Assembly: GCA_964369545.1 (NCBI GenBank)
Contig: CAYJFA010000011.1
Span: 1 to 8,622 of the forward strand
Source: BNWE01 sp964369545
GTDB taxonomy: Bacteria > Pseudomonadota > Alphaproteobacteria > UBA3830
Direction: 5' to 3'
Length of the DNA: 8,622 bases
Shown here: positions 1 through 6,953 of the stretch, piece after piece
Numbering within the stretch: position 1 is the first letter of the stretch
Layout of the letters: the number at the start of each line of letters is the position of its first letter
Made by a program: the position numbers and the translations under genes
The notes under the pieces: model-generated
Seen by the model: the letters and a program-made list of their open reading frames with translations, nothing else
Told to the model about the DNA's origin: nothing
Databases searched by the model: none

Positions 1-47
1 ATTTCTCTAATTTTAAAATTAATACTTGCAATTAATCATAGGAGATA

Positions 48-427
48 ATGATGATTGATAGTAAGAAACTTGATGAATTGATCGATCTTTTTCACTACGT
101 CTTTATGATGAGAAAGCTAATCAAATGCAGAGGAGCTCCATAGTTGAATCATGATGATTGGAATCAAAGTAAAAATACAAAAATAAAATTGTTATTGAAG
201 GGAAAAATATAGATGACTTAGACAAGTTAAAAGAAAAATGGCCGAGTCTGTTTGCTAAGAGGAAGAACATAGAAAATTTCAGCTTCGGACTGATAAATAG
301 AGCAACAATTGCATCACTTGATAGTAGAGAAAAAGGAATCGAAAACAGGTTTTATGTAGGGAGAGAGACGGATAGCATAAAATTAAACAAAATCAAAAGA
401 ATGGCAAAGGCTCGCAAACCCTTTTAG
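48..427 (+). pseudogene. Broken small HTH/excisionase-like protein next to an integrase
   Basis: A good ribosome site (AGGAG, 41-45 region) precedes ATG at 48, which opens a frame starting MMIDSKKLDELIDLF. The frame then seems to slip at the T-run near 88-92 into the frame that carries LYDEKANQMQRSSIVES. That frame has in-frame TGA TGA (149-154) and TAA (170-172), then is open to TAG at 425-427. The later part contains LINRATIASLDSREKGIENR followed by FYVGRE and ends MAKARKPF. This resembles small excisionase/AlpA-type winged-helix proteins ('TIA-LD--G-GI-NR---GR', ending in a basic helix), which often sit just before an integrase. An alternative is that FYVGRETDSIKLNK is the N-terminal arm region of the integrase itself, because the next frame continues LLEKREEALKK without a gap. 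Either way the reading frame is broken and the gene cannot be functional as written. The family call is weak. Confidence 0.4.
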
Positions 428-1395
428 AAAAACGTGAAGAAGCTCTAAAAAAAATGAAAATTATAGAAAAAGAAAAGCCACTAATTTTTTTGAGGTATTC
501 GAAAAGTATATTGAGCAAGCATGGCATGATAAAAGCAAAAAATCATGCAGAAATGAAATTGGAATGTTTAAGACTTGGATTGTCAATGTTATTAGAAGTA
601 AAACGTTAGCTGAAATTCATACAGACTCACTTGAAGAAATTAAGAGATCAATAAATAAGGCTGGCAGAACTACTCGTACAGCAAATTATGTATTAGCAGT
701 TATTAGGCAAGTTTTTAATTACGTAAAAAATAGAGACTTATACCATGGCGATAATCCTATAAATAAAATAAAAAAACCATCTAGCGACAATAGACGTATA
801 CGTTTTCTTACTAAAAAAGAAGCTGAAATTTTATTAGATCGTTTATCTAAATCTTCAAAGCAAATTTGTGACATGGCTTTTATATCTCTTCATTGAGGTT
901 TGAGAGCTGGAGAGATTTTCAATCTTACTTGGAATGATGTGGATTTTGAGCATGGGATTCTTTTCATTAAAGATACGAAGTCTGGATGAAACAGAGGTGC
1001 AATTATGACAAACGATGTTAGAAAAGTTTTAGAAGATCGTAAGTATCAATTAAATCTAATGGATATATTTTCTTTCTACTTCTGGAGAAAAGATTGCAGA
1101 AGTTTCTCATACATTTGATAGGACAATGAAATCACTTGAACTCAATGATGGCATAGATGACCCTCGCCAAAAGGTAGTATTTCACACACTGTGCCATACT
1201 TATGCAAGCGGGGTTGATTTATACACTGCTCAGCGTTTAATGGGACATTCTACGATATCTATGACAGAAAGATATTCACATTTAGCTCTTGATCATCTGA
1301 AAAAAGCAGTCGGAATGCTTGAAGCAAAATTTAAAATTAATACAACATATCCAACCATTACACATATAAATAAAGTAACTAATGTGTTAATTTAA
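421..1395 (+). pseudogene. Degraded phage-type tyrosine recombinase (integrase)
   Basis: Phage-family tyrosine recombinases cut and rejoin DNA at att sites. Here LLEKREEALKKMKIIEKEKP (from 421) shifts at the T-run 485-491 into FFEVFEKYIEQAW, a typical SAM-like core-binding domain that continues to NRRIRFLTKKEAE. The catalytic domain has box I GLRAGEI (Arg codon 903-905), then KDTKSG, and after two further shifts near 1050-1075 LSTSGEKIAEVSHTFDRTMK. Box II reads HTLCHT where HxxR is expected, so the second catalytic Arg is Cys (TGC 1192-1194). About five residues before GVDLYT also seem deleted. LMGHS and the nucleophile in MTERYSHL (Tyr codon 1273-1275) remain. In-frame TGA codons sit at 894-896 and 987-989. 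The gene is clearly dead: at least three frameshifts, two stops and one lost catalytic residue. It marks an old mobile element. I found no tRNA or att repeat at either end. Confidence 0.88.
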
Positions 1396-1758
1396 GTATA
1401 GTTTCCGTATCGTATATGCTAGCTATATCTCCAGTCATAGCTAATTTAAATTTCATAGCAATATAGAATATACTCAGTTATATTCTAAGTTCTGGATTTT
1501 GAATCTCAAGACTGCTCAATATAGAAAGATTTTCTTGTATAACAGAAATATCACTACTACCTAGCGTATCAATGCAATGTTTTGCCCTTGTGGATTCTGC
1601 ATCCTCAATATCAGGTATAACTCTGGCGGTACTACCGCTAAACTAACCAACGAGCCTCTTTCTACAACAGAATCATAGAAATGCACACAATGAGCAGTAG
1701 AAACTATAGAAAACCACAATGCAAAATATAAAATCAATCTTTTCATTTTTACCATCAT
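1379..1758 (-). pseudogene. Broken paralogue of the secreted 177-aa protein at 3403-3936
   Basis: The 5' part starts at ATG 1756-1758 (or more likely 1744-1746, MKRLILYFALWFSIVSTAHC, a Sec signal peptide) and runs to about residue 36. It then shifts frame near 1600-1647 into RVIPDIEDAESTRAKHCIDT and SVIQENLSILSSLEIQNPEL. That frame meets TAA at 1478-1480 but continues after it as LSIFYIAMKFKLAMTGDIAS IYD, ending at TAG 1379-1381. The part around the stop aligns without gaps to the intact gene: NPELRI-stop-LSIFYIAMKFKLAM against NNAWRKKVYELYISLKFKLAM, followed by EDITSIYD/GDIASIYD. The stop falls opposite a Lys (AAA), so it is a nonsense change. Similarity ends where the sequence overlaps the integrase 3' end, so the C-terminal third was lost, probably by rearrangement. 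The function of the family is unknown. Confidence 0.72.
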
Positions 1759-1892
1759 GAGATTTTTATATCAACAAATTCTATTTTTTATTATAGGCAC
1801 AAATCCACATTACTTATTATGGCGTTAATGTACGGAAATAACAATATATTTACCTTTTTATGTGATAGTTATACATAGAAAGGACTAAATTT

Positions 1893-3344
1893 ATGTGTAA
1901 AAAATTTCTTTTTATATTTTTCGCTGTTTATTATTTTGTAAACAATATTCCACATACAGAAGCAATGAACATTTGGTGTAAAGAAACTAGGGAACATCTG
2001 TTTGGTGAAGCTGGACTATGTGCTGAAGCTACAAATAAAGGTGCATTAGATTTATTGCTAGATTGCGAAAATGATGAACATGCTGGTCATATAACAATTC
2101 CTAACAATGGCAGACGTTGTCCAGGAACAGCTTGTGATCAGCAAGCACATAAACATCGTCGTGTCTTTATTAAAAATAATATAGGCATTAAAGATCAGGG
2201 ATTTAGATGGAAAAATAGCCTCAATATAAATATAAGCGGTAATCCTATCAATAGTTGGCACTTCTTAAAAGTACGTGACGTGACTACCGGTGGATTAAGT
2301 GACTCTGATCTTGCAACTTGGACTGAAGACTAAAATCCAGATCTTATACATTCACAATTCGCAAAAATAACGGACAAAATAAAGAATAGCGGTACACCTG
2401 GAATAAGTGCAACTACTGTTGCTATTACAATAGCGATAGAAGAAGAGGAGCATCTTACAGCTTTTTCAAGCGTACTTAATGTCAATGGAGCAATATATGC
2501 CGCAAAAAACTCGGGAACGCAACCATTTGGAGATCGTTTAAATTATATTGCTCATAATGGCGCAACTCTTTTTAATAACACAAATACTACCTTAGAAAGT
2601 AATTTGCCAGGAGCTCCTGCATTTCCGTATCAATGCACGGAAGGTAAGATAATCTCTCATTTATTGCAAGGTGACAAAGTTACACTGAAAAAAGCGAAAA
2701 CGGATTATCCAGAAACATCATATAATGATATTAAATTGATTATACTTCATATTGGTACATCTATGGATCCTTGTGCGTTGTGTACTAGATGTTTAGTGGG
2801 ATTGTCGAAGTATTTTAACGAAAAAAAAAGATGGAGTTGGAGTTGATGCTAATAATTTTAGATTAAAGATCTAAAGCTAACAGCTATTCCTGGTGGAGAC
2901 GTGGAAACAGATCATCTTGAAACAATTGAGGGAGAAATACCAGATACATAAAAATTTTTGGTAGAGGTATCTTCCAATGGTCATTATGCGATTCCAGCTA
3001 GAGAAAAGTATAATTTTTCTGCTTATGGTTTTGGGGAATGTTCTCATGCAGAATGCGCTGGTCATGACGGGCATGAGCATAATCTGATCAATATAATCCT
3101 TAATAATCCTTCAGACTGCACCATTGTTGCAGACTATAATGGTATAGTTGGTGTTGGAGCCAATAATTGGAATTTTTCTCATCATTATCCTCCATACATA
3201 ATATTTGCAAGAACTAATCCAGCAAACAATATTCAACATGTGCCAAATGCCCCTGATTGTGTAGTATTAGATGATGTACATCATACAGGGTATAATGGAA
3301 TATTTTCTCATCTTTGTATAAATAATTTGCAATTAATCCCATAA
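1893..3344 (+). pseudogene. Broken secreted protein with a deaminase-like domain
   Basis: ATG at 1893 has a ribosome site (AAAGGA, 8 bases upstream) and a Sec signal peptide (MCKKFLFIFFAVYYFVNNIP, cut near HTEA). One frame runs about 484 codons. It is broken by TAA at 2331-2333, a slip in the A-run 2821-2829 that moves into DGVGVDANNFRLK, a return slip near 2867 (then LKLTAIPGGD) and TAA at 2949-2951. The middle resembles the zinc nucleotide-deaminase fold: strands SSVLNVNGAIYAAKNSG, then CTE at residues 248-250 starting a helix (TEGKIISHLL), a strand DIKLIILHIG, then PCALC (293-297) starting another helix, and a strand FLVEVSS. Deaminase-fold toxins of the YwqJ type use a [CH]xE plus PCxxC pair of this kind. 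The C-terminal part is rich in Cys and His (GECSHAECAGHDGHEH) and unrecognised. Secretion plus this fold would fit a toxin or effector. The fold call rests on motif order only. Confidence 0.6.
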
Positions 3345-3402
3345 GACAACTTTATAAATAGAATATAACAAGATGAGTTTAATGTAAATAAAGGAATACG
3401 AA

Positions 3403-3936
3403 ATGAAAAAAAAGTTATTGTTTATAATTACTTGCGTAATGTTTTTAACAACAATTACGGCGAATAATCTTATTGAAAAAATAGAGAAAGATAGCTTAAT
3501 TTGTGATTCATTAACTGATGTTGTTGCAGAGATAAATGGTTATACTGGAACTTGTACAGAAATACAAAAAGCAAAAACTAATATTGGCTTATCTGCCGGC
3601 GAAATCAATGATTTAAGAGAAAAAGTTTCTAAGCTAAGCGGGCTTAATATTCCCAATAATGCTTGGCGCAAAAAAGTATATGAATTATATATTTCTTTAA
3701 AATTCAAATTAGCTATGTTAGAGGACATCACAAGTATATATGACATATGCAATATTTCATTTCCAGAACACGGAAATTTTAGACTAAAAATAAGAAAATC
3801 TCATATTCCAGAGGTAGCTTTATCAAAGCAAAATATTATAGATTTCCAGAAAAAATTGTATGCAAAAATTTGTGCAGGAGAAGAAATTAGAGCATTTAAA
3901 GAAACAATAGAAAAAATCAAAGAATCTATAGACTAA
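3403..3936 (+). CDS. Secreted helical protein of unknown function (177 aa)
   Basis: ATG 3403 is preceded by AAGGAA at 3391-3396, six bases away. Residues 1-20 (MKKKLLFIITCVMFLTTITA) form a clear Sec signal peptide with likely cleavage after TITA. The mature part is mostly charged and helical, with Lys/Glu-rich stretches (LREKVSKLSG, then FQKKLYAKIC and KETIEKIKESID at the end). It has four cysteines at about 34, 51, 116 and 157, which could form two disulfides in the periplasm or outside the cell. No transmembrane segment is seen after the signal. I do not recognise the family. It lies 58 bases after the broken deaminase-like gene on the same strand, and a decayed paralogue lies on the other side of that gene in opposite orientation. 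This repeated pairing hints at a shared role (co-secreted partner or protective protein), but that is inference. The frame is intact, unlike every gene to its left. Confidence 0.8.
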   Translation: MKKKLLFIITCVMFLTTITANNLIEKIEKDSLICDSLTDVVAEINGYTGTCTEIQKAKTNIGLSAGEINDLREKVSKLSGLNIPNNAWRKKVYELYISLKFKLAMLEDITSIYDICNISFPEHGNFRLKIRKSHIPEVALSKQNIIDFQKKLYAKICAGEEIRAFKETIEKIKESID

Positions 3937-4248
3937 TCAGGTATTTTTACATAATTGAATGCGAAGCATAAAATTTTAGGAATCATGCTTTACTAAAAAA
4001 CATTCTTTGATTTTATCTGCAATACTAGCAGTATATAAATGATAGTATTGTGGATAAAATCAAAAAAGCAAGAATGAGAACAGAATTCTGAAAAATTTTT
4101 AATTGTATTTATTTGTGAAAAAGTAGAAATTATTTAAAAAGACTTATGCAATTCCCTTATTGTATTCAGTCCATTTTTTGTAGTAAAAATTGAAAAACAA
4201 TTTCAATAATTCAAGCAACTTGGAATGGGTGAATGCAAGAATGATTTC
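3937..4248. other. Gene-poor stretch between the secreted gene and the HTH genes
   Basis: Apart from the stem-loop at 4001-4076, I see no convincing gene. On the minus strand the frame of the neighbouring HTH pseudogene stays open past its TAA for 38 codons (includes HSKLLELLKLFFNFYYKKW), ending at TAA 4135-4137 region. It has no start codon or recognisable family and may be chance. A perfect palindrome CAGAATTCTG lies at 4081-4090. Confidence 0.4.
4001..4076 (-). terminator. Long AT-rich stem-loop, likely minus-strand terminator
   Basis: Arms 4007-4027 and 4043-4063 are complementary at 19 of 21 positions (core TTGATTTTATC/GATAAAATCAA and CAATACTA/TAGTATTG) around a 15-base loop. The outer blocks CATTCTT (4001-4007) and AAGAATG (4070-4076) extend the pairing with a bulge on one arm. 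Read on the minus strand, the hairpin is followed directly by TTTTTT (complement of 3995-4000), as in Rho-independent termination. This would end transcripts from the minus-strand HTH genes. The plus strand has no T-run after it. It could instead be a remnant of a small inverted-repeat element. Confidence 0.45.
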
Positions 4249-4438
4249 TTAATTTTGCTTATATTCAAATAAGTCTTTAATTGTACAATTAAGTATTTTT
4301 GATAGCTTACATAAAATATTCAACGAAACATCGCCAACATCATTGTATACGGTAAGCCTTTTAATGGTTTTCCTGTGATAATTGCAATATATTTTTTCCA
4401 CTTTTTGATATTATAAAACCTATTTTATTTTTGAACAT
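4249..4438 (-). pseudogene. Frameshifted small XRE/Cro-type HTH regulator
   Basis: ATG at 4436-4438 opens MFKNKIGFIISKSGKNILQL SQE and then hits a stop. The next frame continues TIKRLTVYNDVGDVSLNILC KLSKILNCTIKDLFEYKQN to TAA at 4249-4251. Joined, these give the usual short Cro/CI-type HTH: helix 1 (GFIISKSG), helix 2 (ILQLSQE), recognition helix (TIKRLT) and the typical C-terminal 'VSLNxLCKLSKxLNCxIKDLFEY' helices 4 and 5. About six residues of the helix 2-3 turn are missing, so a deletion of about 20 bases both removed the turn and broke the frame. The start overlaps the end of the upstream HTH gene by 14 bases, so the two were probably translationally coupled in a two-regulator operon. Confidence 0.68.
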
Positions 4439-4634
4439 ATTTTTTGCTTTCAGGATCTACTGCCACATTTAAAGCAACAGCTATCTTATGCAGAGTTTTT
4501 ACTTTGCAAGACCCTATAGTTTTATGAGATCTAGCTCTTTTTACTGTAAGTTCATCAATTTTTGCCTGCTCTGCTAAGTCAATAATACGCTTCTTCTGCG
4601 CCTTCATAAGTATTGCTATATTGCTGTGAATCAT
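4425..4634 (-). CDS. Small XRE-family helix-turn-helix regulator (69 aa)
   Basis: The start ATG 4632-4634 has AGGAG seven bases upstream on the minus strand. Residues 4-55 form a Cro/CI-type five-helix bundle: NIAILMKAQ (helix 1), RIIDLAEQAKI (helix 2), DELTVKRAR (recognition helix), then GSCKVKTLHKIAVALNV, the conserved dimer-side helices. The last 14 residues (VDPESKKYVQK end) replace the usual 'DLF' tail. Such proteins bind operators as dimers and are usually cytoplasmic repressors. It overlaps the next, broken HTH gene and is divergent from the larger XRE gene at 4921. The layout resembles a phage-type or selfish-element regulatory switch. Targets cannot be told from sequence, but the shared 286-base divergent region is the obvious candidate. 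Confidence 0.72.
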   Translation of the reverse strand: MIHSNIAILMKAQKKRIIDLAEQAKIDELTVKRARSHKTIGSCKVKTLHKIAVALNVAVDPESKKYVQK

Positions 4635-4920
4635 AAAAAAGCTCCTGGAAAAAGAATAAATAATGAATTAACTATGCTATAGATGTGTCGATGTCCATAT
4701 ATTTAAGCCCTCATTTTCAGTGTTTACGCAAAAAAGACTGATAATTGTGCGTATTTAAAAACAATAATACTGGACCTTGACGTCACTTTTATTGGACTTT
4801 TTTATTGTTTATATCGTGTGATCTTATTCAGGTCAGAATATTTTGTAAAAGAAGGTGTTTTTTTGTTGGGATATGAAAAAATGAGCTGATAAATATTTAG
4901 AGGAATTATAAATAAATCAA
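4635..4920. promoter_or_regulatory. Divergent control region between XRE genes, with TGACGTCA palindrome
   Basis: This non-coding stretch separates outward-facing regulators. It contains the perfect 8-base palindrome TGACGTCA (4778-4785) and two TGGAC words at 4771 and 4792. TTGACG (4777-4782) could act as a -35 box for the rightward gene, with an AT-rich -10 near 4800-4815. Operators for one of the XRE proteins are likely here, but no site can be assigned with certainty. AGAGGA at 4899-4904 is the only ribosome-site-like word for the gene at 4921 and is far away (16 bases). Confidence 0.3.
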
Positions 4921-5364
4921 ATGTTAGAAAAAAATAAATCTAAAAACATAAACAAAAGCATCGTTAAAACAAAAAAAAATTTAAACATAGATAAATATAT
5001 CGGGAATCGCATAAAACTAAGAAGATGCTCACTTGGCATAACGCAGAAAAAACTGAGTTCGTATCTCGGGATAACATTCCAGCAAATTCAAAAGTACGAG
5101 AATGACAAAAATCGAATAAGTACAGGATCGTTATTTCTCATATCCAAATTTCTAAGCACTGATATTTCTTATTTTTTTGAAGGGTTTAGAGATACTTGCA
5201 ACGGAAATCATCGCTATAAAAGTTACTTCTACATAGATGCAAACGACAAACTTTTACATAGCTTTATAAAACTTTACAGTCACCAGAATAATCCAATATC
5301 AAAGAAACTTATGCTTGAAACTTCCAAGCAGATCTTGAAATTCTTCAGAGAAGAGAGGTTGTAA
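4921..5364 (+). CDS. XRE-family transcriptional regulator, alphaproteobacterial type (147 aa)
   Basis: After a lysine/asparagine-rich N-terminal tail (residues 1-24), residues 25-85 form a full Cro/CI HTH: YIGNRIKLRRCSLGITQKKL (helices 1-2), SSYLGITFQQIQKYENDKNR (turn and recognition helix), then ISTGSLFLISKFLSTDISYF FE. 'GITFQQIQKYE-G-NRIS' is a hallmark of an XRE group common in Alphaproteobacteria and abundant in Rickettsiales-like genomes. The C-terminal 55 residues are helical and unassigned, perhaps for dimerisation. An in-frame TAA at 4909-4911 makes ATG 4921 the first usable start, though the Shine-Dalgarno spacing is poor. It is divergent from two minus-strand XRE genes and lies 69 bases before the HU-like gene. 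It may control these neighbours or the downstream radical SAM operon, which is inference. Confidence 0.88.
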   Translation: MLEKNKSKNINKSIVKTKKNLNIDKYIGNRIKLRRCSLGITQKKLSSYLGITFQQIQKYENDKNRISTGSLFLISKFLSTDISYFFEGFRDTCNGNHRYKSYFYIDANDKLLHSFIKLYSHQNNPISKKLMLETSKQILKFFREERL

Positions 5365-5369
5365 ACCTC
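5355..5369. repeat. Short inverted repeat over the XRE stop codon
   Basis: GAGGTT (5355-5360) and AACCTC (5364-5369) form a perfect 6-bp inverted repeat with a 3-base centre, overlapping the TAA of the XRE gene. No T-run follows, so it is not a classical terminator. It could be an operator for the HU-like gene, or chance. Confidence 0.25.
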
Positions 5370-5433
5370 AACAATAAATTGCTATTACGAAATTCTCGTG
5401 TTAGGATTTTTCTCAATTATACGGGAGTAACAA

Positions 5434-5706
5434 ATGAATAAGACGGAACTAGTAAGAGCTATTTCTGAAAAATCAGGATTAACGATTAAAGATTCAGAGA
5501 GCGCATTGAACGCTTTTATAGCTGCATCGACAGAGGTTCTTAAAAAAGGAGAAGAAATTTCGTTAGTCGGATTCGGTTCACTTTATGTAACAGTGCGTTC
5601 TGCAAGAATAGGCATGAATTTTAAGACGAAGAAATCAATTGAGATCCCTGCGTCTAGGGGGGTGAAGTTTAAGGCTGGCAAGAATCTTAAAGATGCTATA
5701 AATTAG
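5434..5706 (+). CDS. HU/IHF-family DNA-binding protein (90 aa)
   Basis: GGGAG at 5423-5427 lies six bases before ATG 5434. Length (90 aa) and layout match HU: N-terminal helices MNKTELVRAISEKSGLTIKD and ALNAFIAASTEVLKKGEEIS, then the saddle strands with LVGFGSLYV (residues 44-52), the flexible arm at about 55-73, and the closing IPASRGVKFKAGKNLKDAIN. HU proteins dimerise, bend DNA and help compact the nucleoid. The arm tip normally reads GRNPxTG, with Pro63 wedging between base pairs. Here it reads GMNFKTKK, so position 63 is Phe and the following Gly is Lys. The protein may therefore bend or bind DNA differently. It could be a second, specialised HU paralogue belonging to the accessory region rather than the housekeeping copy. 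It sits between the XRE regulator and the radical SAM operon, on the same strand as both. Confidence 0.9.
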   Translation: MNKTELVRAISEKSGLTIKDSESALNAFIAASTEVLKKGEEISLVGFGSLYVTVRSARIGMNFKTKKSIEIPASRGVKFKAGKNLKDAIN

Positions 5707-5802
5707 TTTTATTAGAATGATTTTCCATGAATTGTATGCGTAATTCACCATATACTGTCGTGTCATATATAGAATCGTTTCTTATTTTTTGGCAAATTGA
5801 TT

Positions 5803-5830
5803 TTTACAAGAAGCCATGAGATCATATATG
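5803..5830 (+). promoter_or_regulatory. Possible promoter of the radical SAM operon
   Basis: TTTACA (5803-5808) and TATATG (5825-5830) are separated by 16 bases and resemble sigma-70 boxes. Transcription would start near 5837, giving a leader of about 16 bases that begins at the ribosome site AAAGGTGG (5836-5843) before ATG 5853. The precursor genes have a predicted promoter with the same 16-base spacer and a similarly short leader. In such AT-rich DNA chance matches are common. Confidence 0.3.
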
Positions 5831-5852
5831 CTATAAAGGTGGATAATTCCTA

Positions 5853-6947
5853 ATGACAGATGACTTAACTAATGATATAGAATTGAACTACGACAAAGTC
5901 GTTAATTCTCTAGGGGAAACGCTTTCTTTTTCAGAATATTTAGATCGTTGCAAAAGATCACATATAGATCAAATAGATGAAGGCATGTTGATTGAAGAAT
6001 ACGAAAATCCCGTATCGTTACAATTTGAATTAACTCATAAGTGCAATCAGAGATGTCTGCATTGCTATAATCAATCAGGAATGGAAGCAAATTCCAAATG
6101 TGATTTACCTCTTGAAAGATGGAAAGAACTAGCCAGAGAAGCTGGAAAACTAGGTGTTTTTGAATGTACTATTTCCGGCGGAGAAGCTTTACTTTTAGGA
6201 GATAGTTTATTTGAGATAATGGATATTCTGTCAGAATATGATATCCGTATTCGTTTTATCACAAATGGAATGCTGGTAAATCAAGAGATATTAGATAGGT
6301 TTAAGACATATAAAATCAAATGGTTTCAGGTAAGCATAGACGGATCTAGACCTGAGTTGCACGACTATGTTAGAGGCACAGAGGGAGCTTTTCGCAAAGC
6401 AATTTCCGCAGCAAACTTAGTAAAGATAAATGGCTTTCCATTATTAGTAGCTCATGCGGTTGTAAAAAGTAATATGGATTACGTAGAAGAAATGATCGAT
6501 ACCGCTTATATTTTAGGCGCTGAAGCCATTGTAATAGCTCCTTTTGTCTATGCTGGTAGAGCCATAATAAACAAAGATAAGTTAGACCTTACTCCAGAAG
6601 AAGCATCATCTGTTTTTAATAAGATTCACGCTAAGAAGAAAGAGTATTATAAAAGGATGAATGTTATTTCTTCTCTGGAAGAACAAGGTAGATTGCAATT
6701 GAAGAATATAAGCGCAAACCAAGAATTGCTTATTAAGCCTAGCGGAGATGTAAAAATAAATTGTTCAATGCCATTCGTCATAGGAAGTGTTTTAAATAAC
6801 AGCATTCATGATGTTTGGGAGTCTGTAGGGAAAAAAGTAAGGGATGAAGAACAGATAAAGGAATATCTGCGATCCGTGAAATCTTCTAAAGATTTTTTAA
6901 GACCATCATTTAGAAATAATGTGGATAAAGTTAACTTGAATAATTAA
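5853..6947 (+). CDS. Radical SAM peptide maturase, SPASM-poor (364 aa)
   Basis: The start has a strong ribosome site (AAAGGTGG). Residues 55-71 (VSLQFELTHKCNQRCLHC) carry the CxxxCxxC motif (Cys64, 68, 71) that holds the 4Fe-4S cluster used to cleave S-adenosylmethionine. Other barrel motifs are SGGE at 108-111, ITNGM at 136-140 and VSIDGS at 160-165. The C-terminal part KPSGDVKINC (295-304) and GSVLNNSIHDVWE (311-323) matches the tail of the PqqE/mycofactocin-type SPASM domain, but only one cysteine (304) remains where that domain normally has about seven. It probably lacks auxiliary clusters or has a minimal 'twitch' remnant. The first 50 residues are an extra N-terminal segment. Seven bases downstream lies a PqqD-like gene, and just beyond it two short precursor-like genes. 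This places the enzyme as a peptide-modifying maturase. The modification itself (C-C, C-S or other bond) cannot be read from sequence. Confidence 0.88.
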   Translation: MTDDLTNDIELNYDKVVNSLGETLSFSEYLDRCKRSHIDQIDEGMLIEEYENPVSLQFELTHKCNQRCLHCYNQSGMEANSKCDLPLERWKELAREAGKLGVFECTISGGEALLLGDSLFEIMDILSEYDIRIRFITNGMLVNQEILDRFKTYKIKWFQVSIDGSRPELHDYVRGTEGAFRKAISAANLVKINGFPLLVAHAVVKSNMDYVEEMIDTAYILGAEAIVIAPFVYAGRAIINKDKLDLTPEEASSVFNKIHAKKKEYYKRMNVISSLEEQGRLQLKNISANQELLIKPSGDVKINCSMPFVIGSVLNNSIHDVWESVGKKVRDEEQIKEYLRSVKSSKDFLRPSFRNNVDKVNLNN

Positions 6948-6953
6948 AAGGTA

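Noticed and set aside
140..1000. Several in-frame TGA codons (149-154, 894-896, 987-989) raised the idea that TGA encodes Trp here.
   Set aside because: In the integrase the TGA positions are not Trp positions in the family, intact genes use TGG for Trp, both precursor genes end in TGA with unrelated sequence after it, and TAA stops and frameshifts occur alongside.
2058..2261. Minus-strand open frames inside the deaminase-like gene (also 2877-3080), in 3540-3752, and in 5902-6262 inside the radical SAM gene.
   Set aside because: They are antisense shadows of genes with clear motifs and have no credible start signals.
3033..3083. HAE in GECSHAECAGHDGHEH as the deaminase HxE motif.
   Set aside because: It lies after PCxxC, whereas in the fold the [CH]xE helix comes first. 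CTE at 248-250 is in the right order and spacing.
4135..4248. Minus-strand open stretch of 38 codons after the HTH pseudogene (HSKLLELLKLFFNFYYKKW).
   Set aside because: It lacks a start codon and a recognisable family. It might be a transposase-end remnant, but nothing supports that.
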